Below, in pieces: positions 40,871 through 44,577 of a stretch of DNA of 44,577 nt (position 1 is its first letter; each line of letters opens with the position of its first letter). Source of the DNA: Candidatus Dormiibacterota bacterium. Its GTDB lineage: Bacteria; Chloroflexota; Dormibacteria; Aeolococcales; Aeolococcaceae. Under the pieces are notes generated by a model. The model was not told the origin of the DNA. It made no database searches and saw nothing but the letters and a program-made list of their open reading frames with translations. The DNA lies in contig DASXNK010000105.1 in NCBI GenBank assembly GCA_036495095.1, positions 1 to 44,577 on the forward strand. Reading direction: 5' to 3'. A program made the translations under genes and the position numbers.

Positions 40871-42870
40871 CCGAGCGCCGAACGGGGCTCCGCCGTCGCG
40901 CCGGCGTCTGTCCTCAGCGCTGCCAGGGCCTGGCAGTAGCCGAGGCAGACGTCGACGTAGGCGGCGTGGCTCCAGCTCAGCGGCGCCACCGACAGCGGGG
41001 TGCCGGTGAACGGGTTGACCTGCTCGGGGAGCAGGCCGGCGGCGGAGGCGTGGCGCTCGACCCACTCCAGCAGCGGCAGCACCGTCTCCTCGAGCTCGGC
41101 GACGCTGCCGGCGGTGCGCACCCGCCAGTCGGCGAGCCACAGGGTGCAGATCACCCACGGGTTGCCGGGGACGTCGTCGGACAGCTCGACGCAGTGGTAG
41201 TAATCGCGCTGGTAGCGGGCGAGGCCGCCGTCCCCGGCGCGCACCCAGAGCCGCTCCCGGACCGCCTCCATGGTGGCCGCCACCCGGGGGTCGCCGGCGC
41301 GGTACATCCCGAAGGCGAACAGCCCCCAGACGCTGGCGTCGAGGGTGAGGTCGCGGTCGTAGCCGGAGCGGTCGGGGCGGGGGGCGAGCCGGCGCGCGAA
41401 GCGGCCGGCGGTGGGGTCCCAGAGGTGCTCGTCGGCGCCCCGGCGCACCTCGGCGGCGGCGCCGGCGTACAGGGTGCCCTTGGTGTCGTCGCCGAACTCG
41501 GCCGCCATCCGCGCGGCGGCGTCGAGCGCGCCCCAGACCGCGGCGACGGTGAAGGCGTGGACGCCGCGGCGCTCCTCCCAGAGGTCCCACCCGGGCAGCG
41601 GCAGCCCGGTGCGCCAGTCGCGGAACGACGCCATGAAATCGGCGGCGGGCTCGACCACCCGGCGGTACATCTCGCGGAGCAGCTCGCGGTCGCCGGCGCG
41701 GCGGTGGTGCTCGCCCAGGGCCCAGACCACCAGCGCGGTCTCGTCCTCCTGGATCGGCAGCTGGGCCTCGCCGTCGCTGTACCAGGGATGCCAGGAGGAG
41801 CCCAGAGCGCCGTCGGGGAGGTACTTGTGGAGCAGGAACCCGCGGGCGCCGTCGAGCCGCCCGGCGCAGAAGTCGAGGAGGCCGCGCAGCGGCTCGGGAT
41901 AGCCGGCGCGGGCGAGCGCGCCGACGGTGAGCGCGGCGTCGCGCGGCCAGACGTAGCAGTAGGTGTCGCGGGCGTGCTCGAGGATGTCGCGGTCGGTGGA
42001 GGCGATCACCCCGCCGCCGCGGTCGCAGAGCGCTCGCGCGGTGAGCAGGCTGCGGATGAAGAGCCGGCGCAGCGGCACCGGCAGCGCGGCGGCGGCGGGG
42101 GCGGCGGTGGCCGCCCAGCTGCGCCAGTAGCGGCGGGTGCGCTCCAGCAGCCGCTCCGGGCCGGTCTGCCGGACCATGGCGTCGAGCGCGACCACCGAGC
42201 GCTGGTCGGTCCCCGCGCACAGCCAGGCGTGAAGGGTCGCCGACCGACCCGCGGGGAGGGTGAGGTTGAAGCCGGCGCAGGAGTCGACGGCTCCCTGCTC
42301 GATCGGCTGGCCGCCGAGCTCGCCGTCCTCGGCGTCGGCCCAGGTGCCGGCGAAGCCGTGGAAGCCGGCGCGCCCGCAGGTGAACATGTGCACCCCGCTG
42401 CGGCCCTCGACCCGGCCGTCGACGAGGAACCAGCGGTTGCCCCGGTACTGGACGATGCAGTGCAGCTCGGGGTCGTAGTACACGGTGTCGCCACCCTCGC
42501 CGCCGCCGATGCTGAGATCGTGGTGGAGGAAGATGCGCGCCTCGCGGGCGCGGCCGGCGAGGTCGCTCACCTCGATCTGACGGACCAGGACGTCGCTCTC
42601 GAGGTCGACGGCGTCGCGGATGCGCACCTCGACACCGAGCCCGCCGTGGTGACCCGTGGTGTCGCCCACCAGGGTCTCGTCCTCGTAGGCGGTGCGGCGC
42701 TCGAAGGCGTCGAACCAGGCGAAGGTGCCGTCGACCCAGAAGCCCAGCAGGCTGGGCGCGCCCGCGTGCGACTCGTGGCCCACCCAGGGGTAGTAGAGGT
42801 CGCGGAGCCGGCAGCCCTCGTCGAGGTTGACCTGCAGGCTGCCGTTGCCGAGGATCAGGGCGCGTGGCAC
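40867..42870 (-). CDS. GH15 family glucoamylase/trehalase-like hydrolase
   Basis: 667 aa. A super-beta-sandwich N-domain (about 1-280) begins ALILGNGSLQVNLDEGCRLRDLYYPWVGHES, typical of bacterial GH15. An (alpha/alpha)6 barrel follows with YVWPRDAALTVGALARAG (subsite -1), LPGWDLWEERRGVHAFTVAAVWGAL (catalytic acid in the EE pair) and the second catalytic Glu in SAAGLLPEQVNPFTG. There is no signal peptide, so it is likely intracellular and acts on maltodextrin or trehalose. GTG 42870 follows AGGAGAAACGAC. A TATACT -10 lies on the same strand at 42972-42967, giving a leader of about 90 nt. Substrate choice between oligosaccharide and trehalose is open. Confidence 0.9.
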   Translation of the reverse strand: MPRALILGNGSLQVNLDEGCRLRDLYYPWVGHESHAGAPSLLGFWVDGTFAWFDAFERRTAYEDETLVGDTTGHHGGLGVEVRIRDAVDLESDVLVRQIEVSDLAGRAREARIFLHHDLSIGGGEGGDTVYYDPELHCIVQYRGNRWFLVDGRVEGRSGVHMFTCGRAGFHGFAGTWADAEDGELGGQPIEQGAVDSCAGFNLTLPAGRSATLHAWLCAGTDQRSVVALDAMVRQTGPERLLERTRRYWRSWAATAAPAAAALPVPLRRLFIRSLLTARALCDRGGGVIASTDRDILEHARDTYCYVWPRDAALTVGALARAGYPEPLRGLLDFCAGRLDGARGFLLHKYLPDGALGSSWHPWYSDGEAQLPIQEDETALVVWALGEHHRRAGDRELLREMYRRVVEPAADFMASFRDWRTGLPLPGWDLWEERRGVHAFTVAAVWGALDAAARMAAEFGDDTKGTLYAGAAAEVRRGADEHLWDPTAGRFARRLAPRPDRSGYDRDLTLDASVWGLFAFGMYRAGDPRVAATMEAVRERLWVRAGDGGLARYQRDYYHCVELSDDVPGNPWVICTLWLADWRVRTAGSVAELEETVLPLLEWVERHASAAGLLPEQVNPFTGTPLSVAPLSWSHAAYVDVCLGYCQALAALRTDAGATAEPRSALG

Positions 42871-42966
42871 GTCGTTTCTCCTGTGGGCGCAGACGCGCCC
42901 CCCGGCGCGAGAGGACTCCCCCGGGCCACCACCGCGGCAGCGGTGACGGCCCTCCCCTCGGCGGGC

Positions 42967-42972
42967 AGTATA
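42967..42972 (-). promoter_or_regulatory. Candidate -10 (TATACT) for the GH15 gene
   Basis: TATACT on the minus strand matches five of six consensus bases, in a 200-bp divergent intergenic region. No convincing -35 is seen 16-18 bp upstream, so it may need an activator. Confidence 0.35.
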
Positions 42973-43071
42973 GGCAGGGCGGAGCTCTGCGACCCTGCCG
43001 TTGCACAAGCGTCTGCGGCACCGCGCGCCGGGGGCCGTAGCCTGACCCCGGTGCTGCTGGGGAGATCGCGC

Positions 43072-44427
43072 GTGCTGGCTGCCTTTCGGGGGCCCGAGGA
43101 CGGGTCGTCGCCTGCGACCACGCTCCGGGCCATGCCCGTCGAGCTCCGTTCGGCGGTCGAGCACGACCGCCGCGCGGCGGTGGAGCGGGTCATCGAGCTC
43201 GGCCGCTGGCTGGTTCTCATCCTCGCCGCCGCCAGCTTCAACTTCCCCTCGCCCTCACGGGATGCCGGGGCCGTCAACCTCATCCTGGGCGCCTGGGCGC
43301 TCTTCAACCTCGCGCTCACCGTGTGCCTGGTCGCGCGCCATCTCCCGGGGCGGCGCACCCAGTACGCGATGACCGCGGTGGACATGACCGTGGCCACCGC
43401 GCTCGTCTACCTCGACGGCGGGGTGAGCTCCGGCTTCGGGCTGACCTTCTACGCCGTGGTGATCGCCGGCAGCCTCCGCTTCGGGCTGTGGGGCTCGCTG
43501 CTCTGCGCCGGGGTGGTCAGCAGCCTCTTCCTCGGCGCCGGGGCCGCCGCCGCGGGCTCGGTCACCCCCGCGACCATCGACCTCTTCCTCTCCCACCTGC
43601 TGCTCTGCCTGCTCGTCGCGGTCACCAGCACGATGGTGAGCAGCGAGCTGGTCAGCGCCCGGGCCCGGCAGATGGCCCACACCCTGAAGCTCGAGCACGC
43701 CGCGCTCCTCGAGCTGCGCGAGGTCGACCGGGTCAAGACCGAGTTCATCATGCTCGCCTCGCACGAGCTGCGCACCCCCCTCGCCAAGGTGAAGGGCTGG
43801 CTGGCGCTGATGCAGGACGCCGGTGACCGGCTGCCGCCGGAGGCGCAGCGCGAGGGCATCGAGGTGCTGCGCAGCGAGACCGAGCACCTGGCCCGGCTCA
43901 CCGACAACCTGCTCTGCATCGCCCAGCTCGAGGCCGGCGAGATCCGGCTGAAGACCGCGCCGGTGCGGCTCGACGAGGTGTTCGTGCAGGTCGCAACGCT
44001 CTTCGGTGACCCCCGTGAGCGGGGACGGCTCAGCTGCGTCCCCGACGCCTCCGAACGCGACGTGCTCGCCGACCGCGACCGCCTCGTGCTGGTTCTGGCC
44101 TGCCTTGTCGACAACGCGCTGAAGTTCTCACCGGAGGGCACGCCGGTGCGGCTCGACGCCCGGCGAGAGGGGACGCTGATGCACATCGAGTGCGTCGACC
44201 AGGGACGCAGCATCCCCGCCGACCAGGCGGAGCGGATCTTCGCCTCCTTCTACCAGGTGGAGGCGCCGCTCCAGCGCCAGCGCGGCGGCTGCGGGGTCGG
44301 CCTCTACCTCACCCGCCAGCTGGTCGAGCGGATGGGCGGCCGGGTCTGGCTGGTCCAGGAGGACACCGGCGGCCGCGGCAACACCTTCGCGCTCACCCTC
44401 CCCCTCGACCCGGACGCTCTGCGCTGA
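43072..44427 (+). CDS. Membrane sensor histidine kinase
   Basis: About 451 aa. The N-terminus has five or six hydrophobic segments (WLVLILAAASF, LILGAWALFNLALTVCLVA, AVDMTVATALVYL, FGLTFYAVVIAGSL, SLLCAGVVSSLFL, LFLSHLLLCLLVAV) with short loops and no large outside domain, so it senses in or at the membrane. A dimerisation helix with phospho-acceptor H231 (ASHELRTPLAKVKGWL) is followed by a HATPase domain: N box VDNALKFSPEG, G1 DQGRS (second Gly of DxGxG missing) and G2 GGCGVGLYL. GTG 43072 has GGGGAG 7 nt upstream; ATG 43132 is an alternative. No response regulator is adjacent inside the window. Confidence 0.85.
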   Translation: MLAAFRGPEDGSSPATTLRAMPVELRSAVEHDRRAAVERVIELGRWLVLILAAASFNFPSPSRDAGAVNLILGAWALFNLALTVCLVARHLPGRRTQYAMTAVDMTVATALVYLDGGVSSGFGLTFYAVVIAGSLRFGLWGSLLCAGVVSSLFLGAGAAAAGSVTPATIDLFLSHLLLCLLVAVTSTMVSSELVSARARQMAHTLKLEHAALLELREVDRVKTEFIMLASHELRTPLAKVKGWLALMQDAGDRLPPEAQREGIEVLRSETEHLARLTDNLLCIAQLEAGEIRLKTAPVRLDEVFVQVATLFGDPRERGRLSCVPDASERDVLADRDRLVLVLACLVDNALKFSPEGTPVRLDARREGTLMHIECVDQGRSIPADQAERIFASFYQVEAPLQRQRGGCGVGLYLTRQLVERMGGRVWLVQEDTGGRGNTFALTLPLDPDALR

Positions 44428-44447
44428 CGCGGGGCTAGGCTCTGCCC

Positions 44448-44577
44448 ATGCCGAGCTGGGACGTCGCCGTGGTGGGGGCGGGGATCGCCGGCGCCGCGGT
44501 CGCCTGGGGATGCGCCCGGCGCGGTGCCCGCGTGGTGGTGCTGGAGCGCGCGCCCCAGCCCGGGATGGGCGCATCGG
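44448..44577 (+). CDS. FAD-dependent oxidoreductase, N-terminus only
   Basis: The gene begins ATG 44448 and runs off the window. The first residues (SWDVAVVGAGIAGAAVAWGCARRGARVVVLERAPQPGMGAS) are a textbook GxGxxG...E dinucleotide fold. The trailing GMGAS is typical of DAO/glycine oxidase-type amine oxidases. Only 43 residues are visible, so the substrate class is not assignable. It starts 20 bp behind the histidine kinase. Confidence 0.85.
   Translation, partial: MPSWDVAVVGAGIAGAAVAWGCARRGARVVVLERAPQPGMGAS

Overview
The window is very GC-rich (mostly G or C at third codon positions) and densely packed. It has many GTG starts, frequent ATGA/GTGA stop-start overlaps and actinobacterial-style genes: LigC-type ATP-dependent ligase, MMPL transporter, PucR regulator, lactate-2-monooxygenase-like flavoenzyme, S9A oligopeptidase B. 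This suggests a chromosomal segment of a high-GC Gram-positive-lineage bacterium (Actinomycetota, or a relative such as Dormibacterota/Chloroflexota). The taxon is inferred from gene content only. I see no rRNA, tRNA or CRISPR array; the only mobile DNA is the 3' end of an IS481-type transposase at the left edge.

Layout. (1) 1-1.9 kb: transposase tail, an FGGY sugar kinase and a small unknown ORF. (2) 2-8.4 kb: a sugar/glycan block with UDP-sulfoquinovose synthase (sqdB), a DPM1-like GT2, an ArnT/PMT-like membrane glycosyltransferase, a secreted clan GH-D hydrolase and an O-methyltransferase. (3) 8.4-11.9 kb: two small one-helix membrane proteins, an FMN alpha-hydroxyacid oxidase/SDR pair and a hemolysin III-family protein. 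(4) 12.2-23.9 kb: the most unusual part, two convergent operons. The + operon encodes a GT28/MurG-like transferase, three APH-fold proteins, a GT4 glycosyltransferase and a fourth APH-fold protein. The - operon encodes a beta-propeller lipoprotein, an ATP-grasp enzyme and an MsbA-like ABC exporter. The two stop codons are 4 bp apart. (5) 24.1-29.8 kb: nitrite assimilation (nirB-nirD, a FocA/NirC channel and a PucR regulator). (6) 30-36.4 kb: oligopeptidase B, a divergent MarR/MMPL pair, ligC, a small acidic protein and a degenerate thioesterase-like tail. (7) 36.4-44.6 kb: clpB, a divergent D-Ala-D-Ala carboxypeptidase, a secreted Gly/Leu/Pro repeat protein, a GH15 glucan hydrolase, an orphan histidine kinase and the start of a FAD oxidoreductase.

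How the genes may work together. The promoter regions of sqdB, of the + APH/GT operon and of the - export operon each carry short direct repeats spaced exactly 11 nt, the geometry bound by OmpR/PhoB-family regulators. The first two start GTTCA, as in actinobacterial PHO boxes. Sulfoquinovose lipids classically replace phospholipids under phosphate limitation, so a phosphate- or stress-controlled envelope remodelling programme linking regions 2 and 4 is a testable hypothesis. I consider the APH/GT/ATP-grasp/ABC locus the best candidate for an undescribed system: assembly and export of an unknown glycoconjugate, with one APH protein (HGD changed to HGA) looking like a pseudokinase.
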